64,000 nucleotides of DNA from DASUGC01 sp035606665 (lineage in GTDB: Bacteria > Acidobacteriota > Vicinamibacteria > Vicinamibacterales > SCN-69-37). The notes below the pieces were generated by a model. It worked only from the letters and a program-made list of their open reading frames with translations, had not been told where the DNA came from and did no database searches. A program made the translations under genes and the position numbers. Shown here in pieces: positions 1 through 9,231 of this stretch. The stretch lies in contig DATNEY010000039.1 in NCBI GenBank assembly GCA_035606665.1, positions 6,725 to 70,724 on the forward strand, written 5' to 3'. Numbering within the stretch: position 1 is the first letter of the stretch; the number at the start of each line of letters is the position of its first letter.

Positions 1-2401
1 CAGGCGACCCGGTAAACAGGCCCTCCGGGAACTTGGTCGCATGGGAGATCATCTCGGCGTAGATCGGGCCGCTCTGATACAGATTCAGACCAAGACCCGC
101 GAGGTACTGCAGCCGCAGGTTCCGGTCGCGGTTGATCTGAACGTCCGCGAGCCAGGGCGCCAGATCGGACGGCTGTCCGGCATACGTCGCGAACAGGTCG
201 GTGATCGATCCGAAGCCCGTCTCCTGCAGTGACTGCGCGACCTGTGCGAATTCCTGGCTCTGGTACTTGGCTTCCATCGCGTCGAGGTCGATCTTGATGG
301 GTTCCAGCTGACCCATGAGCACGAGATCGTAGCCCTGGCCGTTGTTCGTGTTGCCCCAGACGACGCTGTTCGGGAACGCCTTGAAAAAGGTGCCGATCTC
401 GCTCTTGACCGCTGCTTCGTTGCTCTCATAGAGCTGAACGAACAGGGTCACCACGCCGCCGGGATTGAGCTTCTTCTTGACGAGCTCAAAGAACTCTTCG
501 GTGTAGAGCGTCGCGGCTCCCTTGACCCAGGGATCGAGCGGATCCGACGTGATGGCATCGAACTTCTGATTGGTGGTCAGCAGGAAGTGCCGGGCGTCGT
601 CGATATGGATGGTGACCTTCTTGTTCGGCGGCGCGCCTCTTTCGTCGCCGACCACCGAATAATTGTGCATCCAGAAGTACCTGGCGACCGATCGCGGGAC
701 CAACGGTTCGATCTCGGCGATCGTCATCGTCTTCACGCGCGGACCGATGCTGACGGCGCCCGCGGTGACACCGGCGCCGCACCCGATGACGAGGGCGTTG
801 CTCGGCGTACTCGGAATCAAGTGCGTCAAATGCCCGAGCATGCGCTGGAGGCGCATGTCCTGCGGCTCGCTCGACGCCTGAACCTTGCCGGCGTTGTGGT
901 AGTTCCGCACGCCGTTTGACATCTCCGAGACCGCGACGGACGCATTCAGTCCTTCTTCGGCATAAATAATGTTGCTGAGGCCCACCCACGTCGCCGAGTA
1001 CCGGCCATAAGCGATAAGAAGCCGCGGCAGGTCCGGCACGGTCCGGGCCAGCAATCCAGCACCAGCGGTGGCCACCACCAGAAGTACTGTTGGTCCCCAG
1101 TTGAGTTGACCGCGGCCTGTCTCACCCGCCGCGACTGGCGCGAGCAGCATCAACGCCGACACCGCGGAGAAGACGATGAGCACCTGCATCGAGGTGTGCG
1201 TGCCGAGCCACGTCACGAGCAGGAGTCCGCTCGCAACGGAACCGAGGATCGCACCGACGGTGTTGGCTGCGTAAACGCCGCCCACCAGACGGCCGGGGTC
1301 TTGGCCGGGGGCTGCGACGGCCGCGAGGGCCAGCGGAAAGCTCATTCCCCACAGAATCGCTCCAGGCAACACGACCCAGAGGCAACGAACGAGATCGATC
1401 TGGAAGGTGAACCAGGGATCAACGTTCTGAGGATTGATTGGCCAGTACGGCATCGAGGCCATGAGCATGTAGCCCGCCCAGGCCAGCGCGCCGCACAGCA
1501 TCATCTGCGCCCAGCCCAGCGCCATGCGTGGGTTGTCCGTTGTTCTCGCGATGCCCGCGCCAATGCTGCTGCCGATGCCGAGACCAAACAGGAAGCCGCC
1601 GAGGATCAGCGAGAAGGTGTACGCGGTCGCTCCAAACGTCAGCGACAGAAGCCGCGTCCACAGCACCTGCGCGGCGAGCGCGGTGAAGCCGGACATCGCG
1701 ATCGCGATATAGACCGTGCGTGCTCCCGGCGCGCGGCGGACGTCGCCCGTCTCGGCTTCCGGCGCGGCGCCTGGTGTGATTCTCGAGAGCAGGAGGCCGA
1801 GCAACGCCACTGTCACGTTGAGCGCGACGGCGACGTACGACGCGATCGCCATGTCGAACACGCGCAGCAGGTAGAAGCCGGCGAGCAGGCTGCCGATGAC
1901 CGCGCCGCCGATGTTGCCGCCGTAGAAATAGCCCAGCCATGCCACACCAGAGGGCGTGGTCTTGACCCAGCGGGACACGGCCGGAAGCGTTGCTCCCATC
2001 ATGAACGTCGGCGGCAACAGGCAGATCGCCGCGACGATGGCGCGGACGGCGATGTGACCGCCGCCGATCCAGACGTAGAGGCCATTGACGAGCGGCATGC
2101 CGAACAGGAGGATCAGGCCCATGAAGCCGATTCCCAGCTCGAGGTACGCGTAGATCTTCAGCGGATGGTGGTTTCCGCCGACGTACCGGGGCAGGAGGTA
2201 ACTGCCAAGGCACATGCCGCCCATGAACGTGCCAAGGAGCACGCCCAGCGACACTGAGGACGACCCGATGACGAGCTGCAGAAGCTGGAACCACACAACT
2301 TCATAGATCAGAGCCGCGCAGCCGCTGCCGACGAACAGCAGCAGCATGGCGGGCAAGTACTTGCGGATCGGGTCGTTCTGAGCGGCATTCCGGTCGTTCA
2401 T
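1..2401 (-). CDS. membrane-fused spermidine synthase-like protein (partial, C-terminus off the window)
   Basis: The frame opens with ATG at 2401 and stays open through 800 codons to the left edge, so the C-terminus is missing. The N-terminal half is a long series of hydrophobic segments (first one near residues 12-36) resembling the transporter-like part of fused MFS/spermidine-synthase proteins. The C-terminal part has a Rossmann methyltransferase-like SAM/dcSAM-binding motif (ALVIGCGAG, plus strand about 760-790), an acidic IAEIE strand end, and a DAITSDPLDPW segment typical of the polyamine synthase fold. Proteins of this type are often annotated as spermidine synthases, but the substrate of the fused forms is rarely shown, so the aminopropyltransferase role is inference. 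The next gene upstream on this strand (VWA protein) ends 75 bp away. Confidence 0.75.
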   Translation of the reverse strand, partial: MNDRNAAQNDPIRKYLPAMLLLFVGSGCAALIYEVVWFQLLQLVIGSSSVSLGVLLGTFMGGMCLGSYLLPRYVGGNHHPLKIYAYLELGIGFMGLILLFGMPLVNGLYVWIGGGHIAVRAIVAAICLLPPTFMMGATLPAVSRWVKTTPSGVAWLGYFYGGNIGGAVIGSLLAGFYLLRVFDMAIASYVAVALNVTVALLGLLLSRITPGAAPEAETGDVRRAPGARTVYIAIAMSGFTALAAQVLWTRLLSLTFGATAYTFSLILGGFLFGLGIGSSIGAGIARTTDNPRMALGWAQMMLCGALAWAGYMLMASMPYWPINPQNVDPWFTFQIDLVRCLWVVLPGAILWGMSFPLALAAVAAPGQDPGRLVGGVYAANTVGAILGSVASGLLLVTWLGTHTSMQVLIVFSAVSALMLLAPVAAGETGRGQLNWGPTVLLVVATAGAGLLARTVPDLPRLLIAYGRYSATWVGLSNIIYAEEGLNASVAVSEMSNGVRNYHNAGKVQASSEPQDMRLQRMLGHLTHLIPSTPSNALVIGCGAGVTAGAVSIGPRVKTMTIAEIEPLVPRSVARYFWMHNYSVVGDERGAPPNKKVTIHIDDARHFLLTTNQKFDAITSDPLDPWVKGAATLYTEEFFELVKKKLNPGGVVTLFVQLYESNEAAVKSEIGTFFKAFPNSVVWGNTNNGQGYDLVLMGQLEPIKIDLDAMEAKYQSQEFAQVAQSLQETGFGSITDLFATYAGQPSDLAPWLADVQINRDRNLRLQYLAGLGLNLYQSGPIYAEMISHATKFPEGLFTGSP

Positions 2402-2476
2402 AAGTCCGGGGATCGTATTACAAACGACGGGAACGACGCGAACAAATGGGACGACGCGAATTGGCGGCTTCCCGCG

Positions 2477-4504
2477 CTAGCGGATCCGAAACACCAGATC
2501 GGAGCGTGTCTTTGCGCCGTCAGGGCGCTCGGCGGAGATGCTGAGGAGGTAAGAGCCCCGCGTGAGTTTCTCCAGCGGCAGGGCCAGTTGGAACGGCGCG
2601 CTCCGGCCGGCGTCGAACGACGAGGCCGCAATTTCACCGGCCTGCTCCCAGACCTTCTGGTCCGAGACGTTGATGATCTGAGCCATCGTCTTCAGCGCGG
2701 CAGGCGGCGCGGTACCTCCCTGGTTGACGCGCGTGTACGCCAGCAATGTGTCAGCAGGCGCGAAATCCCTGAGCGTAGTCGGCACGATTGGAAACAACGG
2801 CGCGAGCACGTCAGATTGACCGGCGGTCCGGGGCGTGCCAAGGACGATGTTCGACAGCGCGACGTTCCGCCGGGCCAGATCCGGCACCTCGAGATCGGCG
2901 TACACCGTCCCGCTCGCGTCGAGGGACTGACTGGTGGCATTCAGCCGCAGCTCGTACCTGCCAGGCGCCAGTGAGAACTTCTGGAACACCTCGTAGCGCA
3001 ACTGATCGGTCGTCGCGGGCGGTAAGGCGATCGCCAGCTTCTCCTGTGTCGGCGGTCCGGGACTTCCCCGTTCGTCATAGATCGTCCGGATGAGCGTCAG
3101 CGTATCCGCGCCGGAAATCCTGGTACCAGGCGTGCGGACCGCGAGGATGACGCCGATGTCGACCGACTTACCATCCGCTGACTGCCCGATGGGAATCGCC
3201 TGGACCCGCAACGCGAGCGCTGCGGCGCTCGACATGCCCGTGAGTCCCAGTTCACTCGGCGGCGGCGCGGTTTCCCCATCGCGCCGACCGGACTCGTCGG
3301 GCGCATAAAACCCCGATCGTGTCCGCACGGTGAGGCTCGGCTTGTTGACCTTCACCTCAATCCGTCTGAACTTTCCGTCGGGCTGGCCATTCGACGTCTG
3401 ATAGCCGACGAGGTAATAACTCGTTGCCTCGACGAGCAGGCGGTCAATCTCGTAGCTCAGATCGTTCGTATTGACGATCGCCCTGGCGCCGGTGTGATCC
3501 GCGGTGATTTCCAGAAAGTCCCGCCGCACCCTCGCCGCCTTGCCCGCGGCTTCCATGGGCATGGTGTACTCCGCCGGACGGCCGCCGCGACGAATGGGAT
3601 TCTGGAGGTACCGGGAGTAGCCGTCGTAGCCTGCGGGATCGATCGAATGGATGTTCACGTTCGCCTGCTGCGCCCGACGGAACACATCCTTCATGATGCT
3701 GCTGAGCTCACCGGGACAACCGCGCGTATCGGCGAAGGTCATCGGCAGTCCGATACTCACGAGAATCACGGTTTTGCGGCGATTGGGCACCGCCGCCAGG
3801 CGCGAGACGACCGTATCCAGTGTCGGAACGGTGGGTTGTGAGCGCTGGCAGTCGTTGCGCATGAGAGCCGGCGCGAACCGCTGGGGCATGTCGCCGCCGC
3901 CGGGACCGGGCCCCATCGGACGCGACTCGATCCACTTGACCTCCGGCGGATCGAACTTGTCGATTGCGGCGAGCAGCTTCTGACGATCGCTGGTGAAGTC
4001 CTGTGTCTTGCCCGCCTGCTGCGGAAAGATAACCGCGGCCACGTCCGACGGGCTCAATGCATCGACGAGGTACCGGCCAACCGCCCGCGAGTTCAGGATC
4101 ATCTCGTGGTCGTCGAACGGAATGTTCCAGTCGTCCATGACGATCGCCACGAACCGGCCATCCCCCGCCATGTCGGTGAGATCGTTGGCCGAGACATCCG
4201 GCGTCACCATCCGCATCCAGGCACTGGGCGTCGGATCCTGCTCGGCGGCCGCCATCTCGGTCACGGCCACGATGCGCTGGGCCTTGCCGTTCTCCATGAC
4301 GGTGAAGTTGTCGGCCTGGAGTCCGCGCACGGGCTTGCGGTCCTTGTCGAGGACCGAGACATCCAGACGGATGACATCGACACCGGTGCGAAAGACAGGC
4401 TGTTGCTGCTGGGGTGGCGGCGCTGTGGATTGCCCCTGCTGCGCGTGCGCAAGCAGGCTCACGCCGACGACGAGGGTGCCGGCGGCGACGAGGACTGAAC
4501 GCAT
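2477..4504 (-). CDS. secreted VWA-domain protein (VWFA-related Acidobacterial type)
   Basis: A 675-residue protein with a Sec signal peptide (hydrophobic residues about 3-20, likely cut after AHAQ). An N-terminal beta-rich segment (FRTGVDVIRLDVSVLDKDRKPV) is the hallmark of the VWFA-related domain family that is expanded in Acidobacteriota. A von Willebrand A-like fold follows, with VAIVMDDWNIPFDD in the position of the metal-ion site, although this is not a canonical DxSxS. The remaining ~300 residues look beta-rich. Function is unknown. Export and an adhesion or protein-protein interaction role are inferred from the fold. Two further members of the same family lie at 8371-12416. Confidence 0.85.
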   Translation of the reverse strand: MRSVLVAAGTLVVGVSLLAHAQQGQSTAPPPQQQQPVFRTGVDVIRLDVSVLDKDRKPVRGLQADNFTVMENGKAQRIVAVTEMAAAEQDPTPSAWMRMVTPDVSANDLTDMAGDGRFVAIVMDDWNIPFDDHEMILNSRAVGRYLVDALSPSDVAAVIFPQQAGKTQDFTSDRQKLLAAIDKFDPPEVKWIESRPMGPGPGGGDMPQRFAPALMRNDCQRSQPTVPTLDTVVSRLAAVPNRRKTVILVSIGLPMTFADTRGCPGELSSIMKDVFRRAQQANVNIHSIDPAGYDGYSRYLQNPIRRGGRPAEYTMPMEAAGKAARVRRDFLEITADHTGARAIVNTNDLSYEIDRLLVEATSYYLVGYQTSNGQPDGKFRRIEVKVNKPSLTVRTRSGFYAPDESGRRDGETAPPPSELGLTGMSSAAALALRVQAIPIGQSADGKSVDIGVILAVRTPGTRISGADTLTLIRTIYDERGSPGPPTQEKLAIALPPATTDQLRYEVFQKFSLAPGRYELRLNATSQSLDASGTVYADLEVPDLARRNVALSNIVLGTPRTAGQSDVLAPLFPIVPTTLRDFAPADTLLAYTRVNQGGTAPPAALKTMAQIINVSDQKVWEQAGEIAASSFDAGRSAPFQLALPLEKLTRGSYLLSISAERPDGAKTRSDLVFRIR

Positions 4505-4581
4505 CAGAGTACGACCAGTCTACAACCTGACCGGTGGGCCCGAAGGCTCGCCTACGCAGGCCGGCCGTCGAGGGCCGGCGA

Positions 4582-6144
4582 TTAGTCGAAGGCCCGGTAC
4601 GTGAAGTCGCGGAACCGGACTTCACCGCTCCCCGCGGCATAGATCGCCGGGCAGAGGCTCAAGAACTCGTAGGCAACGTTGTGGTGATACCCAGAGACCT
4701 CGATGACCCGGTCGTACCGGTGCCAAGTGACGCCGTCCGTGCTGTAGTGAATCGAAACGATGTGGTGATCGTTACGAAGCCGGATGCGGAGGCGGCGATC
4801 GACGCCGTCGAGCCGCGCCTGCGGCCGATCCAATCCGTAGCTATGCATGATGGTGTTGCTGTCGGAGAACCCGAGACCGGCATAGAGGCGGCTGCTGTAG
4901 AAAAGGAGCAGCCCGGCTGTCGTGCCGGGGCTCCGTTCGATGTCGATGCTGATTTCGTACGCGTGATCGCCGGCGATCAGGCTCAGCGGCGCTGAGTCGG
5001 CCGGACCGGTCCCCTTCCCCGCGAGGACGAGGCTGCCCTGGTCATAGCGATAACGGCCGGTGTCGGCCGCGCCACCCTTATAGAAGCCCCAGAGCGTGCC
5101 CATCCGGTTTCTCGAGAAATCGTCGGAGAGCGATTGCCCGTGCGGGACCGCCGTTCCACCGGCGGGCTTTCGAATTGGCTGACTGGCGCCCGCGGCCGTC
5201 GCACGGAACCATCCGTCAGCCGTCCACTCGATGGGCTCGAGTAGCGTCTGCCGTCCCAGCGTGTAGAAGCCGCTCTCGTACGCGTGGTACACGATGAACC
5301 ACTTGCCATCCGGCGCCTCGACGAGCGTGCCGTGGCCCTTGGACCACCATCGCTCGGCCGCGGACTTCGTACGAAGGATCGGATTGTTGGGAGCGTTCTC
5401 CCAGGGTCCGTCGATCGATCGCGATCGAGCGGCGACCACCATGTGCCCGGTCGGCGGTCCGGCGGTGCCGCCCTCGGCCAGCACCATGTAGTAGTACGCG
5501 CCGCGCCGGATGATCTTCGGGCCCTCCTGAGCGAAGGCTTCGACGACCCAGTCCTCGGGATACTTCCAACCGTCGTAGACCTTCACCTGCGGTCCCGTCA
5601 CGCTCAGACCATCGTCGGCGAGTGGCACGCGGTAGCCCGCGCTGAGAAACAGGTACCTGCGTCCGTCCGCGCCGACGGCGTGTCCTGGATCGATACGGCT
5701 GATCCCGAGGTTGACGGGCTTGCTCCACGGTCCACGGATGTTGTCGGCCCAGATCACGTAGATCGCGCGCTCGGGCGTCACCGCGGGGAAATAGATGAAG
5801 TAGCGATTGTTGTGCTTGACCAGATCCGGCGCCCAGACGGAGCCGATGTTCTCAAAGAGCGCGGGGCCGATCGGTTCCCAGTTGATGAGATCCCGCGAGT
5901 GCCAGATGACGAGACCGGGATAGGCGTCGAACGATGAGAATGTCAGGTAGTAGTCAGAGCCGTCCTTGAGAATCGACGGATCGGGATGATCGCCCGGCAT
6001 GATTGGGTTCACGTAGTACCCGTTGCCGCGATCGGCCTTGCGCTGTCCTTCGATGCCACGCGCTGGGGAAACGCCCGGACGCTGCGCCGCGGCCGCGAAC
6101 AGGCCTGACAGCACGAGCACGCCGACAACCCGGTGGCTGCGCAC
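4582..6144 (-). CDS. secreted glycoside hydrolase family 43 protein with C-terminal beta-sandwich
   Basis: A 520-residue protein with a signal peptide (hydrophobic residues about 6-20). The five-bladed propeller starts at YYVNPIMPGDHPDPS. The expected GH43 triad is visible: the catalytic base Asp in HPDPS (about D55), the pKa-modulating Asp in SRIDPGHA (about D152) and the general acid Glu in QEGPK (about E207). Residues from about 345 form a second beta-sandwich domain (SDDFSRNRMGTLWGFYKGG), as in GH43 xylosidases and arabinofuranosidases. The start is GTG. It lies 10 bp after the acetylesterase gene on the same strand, so the two probably form a pectin/hemicellulose-degrading operon. The exact substrate (arabinan, xylan or galactan side chains) cannot be read from sequence. 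Confidence 0.88.
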   Translation of the reverse strand: MRSHRVVGVLVLSGLFAAAAQRPGVSPARGIEGQRKADRGNGYYVNPIMPGDHPDPSILKDGSDYYLTFSSFDAYPGLVIWHSRDLINWEPIGPALFENIGSVWAPDLVKHNNRYFIYFPAVTPERAIYVIWADNIRGPWSKPVNLGISRIDPGHAVGADGRRYLFLSAGYRVPLADDGLSVTGPQVKVYDGWKYPEDWVVEAFAQEGPKIIRRGAYYYMVLAEGGTAGPPTGHMVVAARSRSIDGPWENAPNNPILRTKSAAERWWSKGHGTLVEAPDGKWFIVYHAYESGFYTLGRQTLLEPIEWTADGWFRATAAGASQPIRKPAGGTAVPHGQSLSDDFSRNRMGTLWGFYKGGAADTGRYRYDQGSLVLAGKGTGPADSAPLSLIAGDHAYEISIDIERSPGTTAGLLLFYSSRLYAGLGFSDSNTIMHSYGLDRPQARLDGVDRRLRIRLRNDHHIVSIHYSTDGVTWHRYDRVIEVSGYHHNVAYEFLSLCPAIYAAGSGEVRFRDFTYRAFD

Positions 6145-6154
6145 GAGACTGGAT

Positions 6155-7003
6155 CTACGGAATGAGGAAGCGGCGCAGAGCCGGCACGCCGGCGATGAGC
6201 TCGCGCGTGACCATCGCCGAAAAGACGTCGGCGCCCTCGCGCCCGAGATGGGTGTAGTCGAATGCCAGTTTCGGATCGCCCAGCGAATCCATCGTAGCGG
6301 GCGCCGGCGTCGCCGAAGGCGTGGGAGCCGGGGCCGCCGCGATCGTGGTCCCGGTCTGGAGAGCCGCCGCGATTTCCGGCGATGGAGACAGCTGAGCGAA
6401 TCGCGCTGACAGCACCGGCCCGAGTGCCTGAACGGCCGCCGCCGAGTCTGTGTTCAAATCCATCACGGGCGTTCTGGTTTCCGCCCCAACCTTCTTGATC
6501 GCATCCGCCCACGGTACGAGATCGTTTGTCAGCTTGCCGTCCTTGAACTGACGCCGCGTCAAAGGCGTGACCAGAATCGGCGTCGCTCCCTTCGCGCGCG
6601 TCTCCCGAACATACCGGGTCATGTTGCCGGGAAACTCGGTGGCCAGATCCGTCGATCGGCCGGGTTTACCGGGCTGGTCGTTGTGGCCAAACTGAATCAA
6701 AACGTAGGTCGCCGAAAAGCCCGGCGTCGACATTTCGTTCAGCGCCAGCTGCCACGACCCTTCCGCGACGTAGCTCGACGACGAACGTCCGCCACGCGCG
6801 AGATTGACGCACGCGGCAAACGACGTGAGGTGGTGCGCGCAGAAGGAACCGCCCCATCCCGACCCTGCCTGCATCGTCGAGTCGCCGATGAGAATGACTT
6901 TGATCGCCATGATTGCTTCCGCCTGCGCCTGAGCGGACGCCCAGTCCGGCTCCGTTGAAGGTGCAAGCAACGCGGCCATCAGCATCGCAGCGAGCAGGCG
7001 CAT
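6155..7003 (-). CDS. secreted SGNH esterase, rhamnogalacturonan acetylesterase type
   Basis: A 282-residue SGNH/GDSL hydrolase with an N-terminal signal sequence. Block I is ILIGDSTMQ (nucleophile about S42), block II has the ARGGRSS glycine, block III is QFGHND (about N108) and block V is DYTHLG (about D249 and H252). This motif set and the spacing match rhamnogalacturonan acetylesterases (CE12-like), which remove acetyl groups from pectin backbones. Residues about 206-240 form a Pro/Ala/Thr-rich stretch inserted just before the catalytic Asp-His, which is unusual. First gene of a likely two-gene operon with the downstream GH43 gene. It is transcribed divergently from the GT1 gene, 44 bp away. 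Confidence 0.85.
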   Translation of the reverse strand: MRLLAAMLMAALLAPSTEPDWASAQAQAEAIMAIKVILIGDSTMQAGSGWGGSFCAHHLTSFAACVNLARGGRSSSSYVAEGSWQLALNEMSTPGFSATYVLIQFGHNDQPGKPGRSTDLATEFPGNMTRYVRETRAKGATPILVTPLTRRQFKDGKLTNDLVPWADAIKKVGAETRTPVMDLNTDSAAAVQALGPVLSARFAQLSPSPEIAAALQTGTTIAAAPAPTPSATPAPATMDSLGDPKLAFDYTHLGREGADVFSAMVTRELIAGVPALRRFLIP

Positions 7004-7047
7004 GCATCCGAAGTGTACCCTGCCCTTGCGGTAGCATCGCTGCGGCC

Positions 7048-8304
7048 GTGCGCGTCCTGCTCACCTCGATTGGCTCCTTCGGCGATCTCAATCCGTACAT
7101 CGGACTGGGCCTGGCGCTGAAGGAGCGCGGCCATCAGCCGGTCCTGGCGGTCTCGAAGTTCTATCAGCAAGCGGTGGAGTCGGCGGGACTCGAGTGCCGT
7201 CCGGTCGGCCCCCCTGGCGATCCGTCGGATCAGGAGACGATCCGCAGGATCATGGACCCGATTTGGGGCGCGCAGTTTCTGATCCGCGATCTGCTGATGC
7301 CGACGCTCGACGATGCCTACGAGGATCTGCTTCACGCCGCCCGCGACGCCGACGTGCTCGTCTCGCATCCATTGACCTTCGCGGCGCCGCTGGTCGCTGA
7401 AACACTGCAGCGGCCATGGGCCGGCGCGATGCTGGCGCCCATCAGTTTCTTTTCCAGAATGGATCCTCCGGTCGTCCTCGCAACCCCCACCGCCTCATGG
7501 GTTCATCGCCGTTGGCCGCATCTCTCTCGAATGCCTATCGCCGTCGGCAGACTCGTATCGCGACCGTGGGGCAAGCCGCTGCACGCAATGAGAAAGCGTC
7601 TCCGACTCAGGCCGTGCGGCCACGTACTCTACGAGGCGCAGGTCTCACCACATCTCAATCTCGCGCTCTTCTCACGTGTGCTCGCGCAGCCGCAGCCCGA
7701 CTGGCCTGTCCAGACCGTCGTTACCGGCGCGGTGCAGTACGACGCCGTACAGGGTGGCGTGTCGAAGGAGCTGTCGGCCTTTCAGGACGCCGGCCCGCCG
7801 CCCGTCGTCTTTACCCTCGGCAGCGCGGCCGTAGACGTGAAGATCGCGCCTCGCTTCTACGAGGTCAGCGCCGCCGCCGCGAAGGCACTCGGCGTTCGCG
7901 CAGTACTTCTCGCCGGTCGATCGGCGGCCAAGGCTCCGGCGCTCGCTTCACCCGACATCTTTGTTACCGACTGGGCGCCTCATTCCGATGTGTTCCCTCG
8001 CGCGGTGGCGGTGGTCCATCATGGCGGAGCCGGAACGCTCCACACCGCGCTCGCCGCCGGACGGCCGACAATCGTCGTCCCATTCGCGCACGACCAGCCC
8101 GACAACGCGTCGCGCCTCGAACGGCTCGGGATCTCCCGCACGATCTTCCCCCAGAACTACACGATTGCACGCGTCGTGAAGACGCTCCGTTCGCTACTGG
8201 ATGATGGCGGCGCTGCCGAGCGGGCGCGCGCGACGGCGGAGATCGTCAGAGCCGAGCGCGGCGGAGAGTCCGCCGCCAGAGCGATCGAACGACTGGCTTC
8301 GTAG
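7048..8304 (+). CDS. GT1-family glycosyltransferase (MGT/UGT type)
   Basis: A two-lobed GT-B glycosyltransferase of 418 residues. It opens with VRVLLTSIGSFGDLNPYIGLGLALKERGH, the glycine-rich acceptor-side loop of the UGT/MGT family. The nucleotide-sugar lobe carries DWAPHSDVFPRAVAVVHHGGAGT followed by GRPTIVVPFAHDQPDNA, the family signature with His-His-Gly-Gly and the D-Q pair. GTG at 7048 is chosen because homology starts there. The reading frame is open back to 6913, but that extension is low complexity and would overlap the divergent esterase start. Likely transfers a sugar to a lipid, sterol or natural-product acceptor. The acceptor is not predictable and no biosynthetic cluster surrounds it. 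Confidence 0.85.
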   Translation: MRVLLTSIGSFGDLNPYIGLGLALKERGHQPVLAVSKFYQQAVESAGLECRPVGPPGDPSDQETIRRIMDPIWGAQFLIRDLLMPTLDDAYEDLLHAARDADVLVSHPLTFAAPLVAETLQRPWAGAMLAPISFFSRMDPPVVLATPTASWVHRRWPHLSRMPIAVGRLVSRPWGKPLHAMRKRLRLRPCGHVLYEAQVSPHLNLALFSRVLAQPQPDWPVQTVVTGAVQYDAVQGGVSKELSAFQDAGPPPVVFTLGSAAVDVKIAPRFYEVSAAAAKALGVRAVLLAGRSAAKAPALASPDIFVTDWAPHSDVFPRAVAVVHHGGAGTLHTALAAGRPTIVVPFAHDQPDNASRLERLGISRTIFPQNYTIARVVKTLRSLLDDGGAAERARATAEIVRAERGGESAARAIERLAS

Positions 8305-8370
8305 GGGGTTCACGCGAGCCTGAGAGGGCTGTCTTCCTGTAAGCTCACGGCTGAAAGGACCACGGATCCC

Positions 8371-9231
8371 GTGCACCGATCAGCCCTGGCGGCAGTCTGG
8401 ACGTTCGCGTTCCTGGCAGTCTTGCTCCTGATCGGGATTCATGCACAGCAGACCGTGTTCCGCTCAAGCGTCGACAGCGTTCTGCTCGACGTCTTGCCCA
8501 CCGAGCGCGGCCGCATCGTCACCGACCTTCGTCCGTCGGAGGTCGAAGTTCGCGACAACGGAGTGCTGCAGTCCGTCACGTCCTTGTCAAACGAAGCCTC
8601 GTCGCTGGGCGTGTTTCTGCTGCTCGACACGAGTGGCAGTCTGACGCTGTGGGATCTCGAGCATCTTCATCGGGGCGCAGATTCGCTTGCATCCCTCCTG
8701 CGCCCGAGCGACCAGTTGAATCTCATTACTTTTTCCCAGACCGTCCGGCTTCATGGCGTGCGCACCGCCTCCACGCTGGATGCCGCGTTTTCCGGTCTCG
8801 AACCAGCGGGCACTACCGCGCTCAATGACGCCCTCGCGGCTGGGTTCCGGCTCGCCGATCGCGGCACCAACGTCCGCCCGGTGGTGATTGCGTTGAGCGA
8901 CGGACGCGATACGGCGAGCTGGCTGACGGCAAAGGACGTGAACGACGCAGCCAGGATGAGTTGGGCATCGTTCTTCGGTGTCACGCCGACGGTGATGCCG
9001 GCTCCGCTGCTCGAGGACCTTGCGCAGCTCACCGGCGGCAACGTCGTCAAGCTGACGGACGACATGACGACGCTTTCGGCAGTGTTCAGGCAGATCCTGG
9101 AGCGGCTGCGGCAGCGCTACCTCGTGTCATTCACGCCGACGTCGTCCACTGCCGGCTGGCATGAGCTCGACGTCCGGGTGAAGCGATCCAGCATCACGGT
9201 GCTGGCGCGCCGCGGATACATGCGGAAATGA
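8371..9231 (+). CDS. VWA-domain protein (short, secreted or membrane-anchored)
   Basis: A 286-residue protein starting with GTG. A hydrophobic N-terminal helix (residues about 7-25) precedes the Acidobacterial-type beta segment TVFRSSVDSVLLDVLPTERG. A full metal-ion-dependent adhesion site is visible: DTSGS at residues 86-90, a threonine in GTTALNDAL, and an aspartate in LSDGRDT. Unlike the large VWA protein at 2477-4504, this one keeps the canonical DxSxS motif. Its stop overlaps the start of the next VWA gene by four bases (ATGA), so the two are translationally coupled and probably act together. Binding partner unknown. Confidence 0.88.
   Translation: MHRSALAAVWTFAFLAVLLLIGIHAQQTVFRSSVDSVLLDVLPTERGRIVTDLRPSEVEVRDNGVLQSVTSLSNEASSLGVFLLLDTSGSLTLWDLEHLHRGADSLASLLRPSDQLNLITFSQTVRLHGVRTASTLDAAFSGLEPAGTTALNDALAAGFRLADRGTNVRPVVIALSDGRDTASWLTAKDVNDAARMSWASFFGVTPTVMPAPLLEDLAQLTGGNVVKLTDDMTTLSAVFRQILERLRQRYLVSFTPTSSTAGWHELDVRVKRSSITVLARRGYMRK

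Noticed and set aside
4560..4579. A GC-rich 7-bp hairpin after the GH43 gene as an intrinsic terminator
   Set aside because: The stem GCCGGCC/GGCCGGC with a 6-base loop is real but is not followed by a T-run on the minus strand, so termination cannot be claimed.
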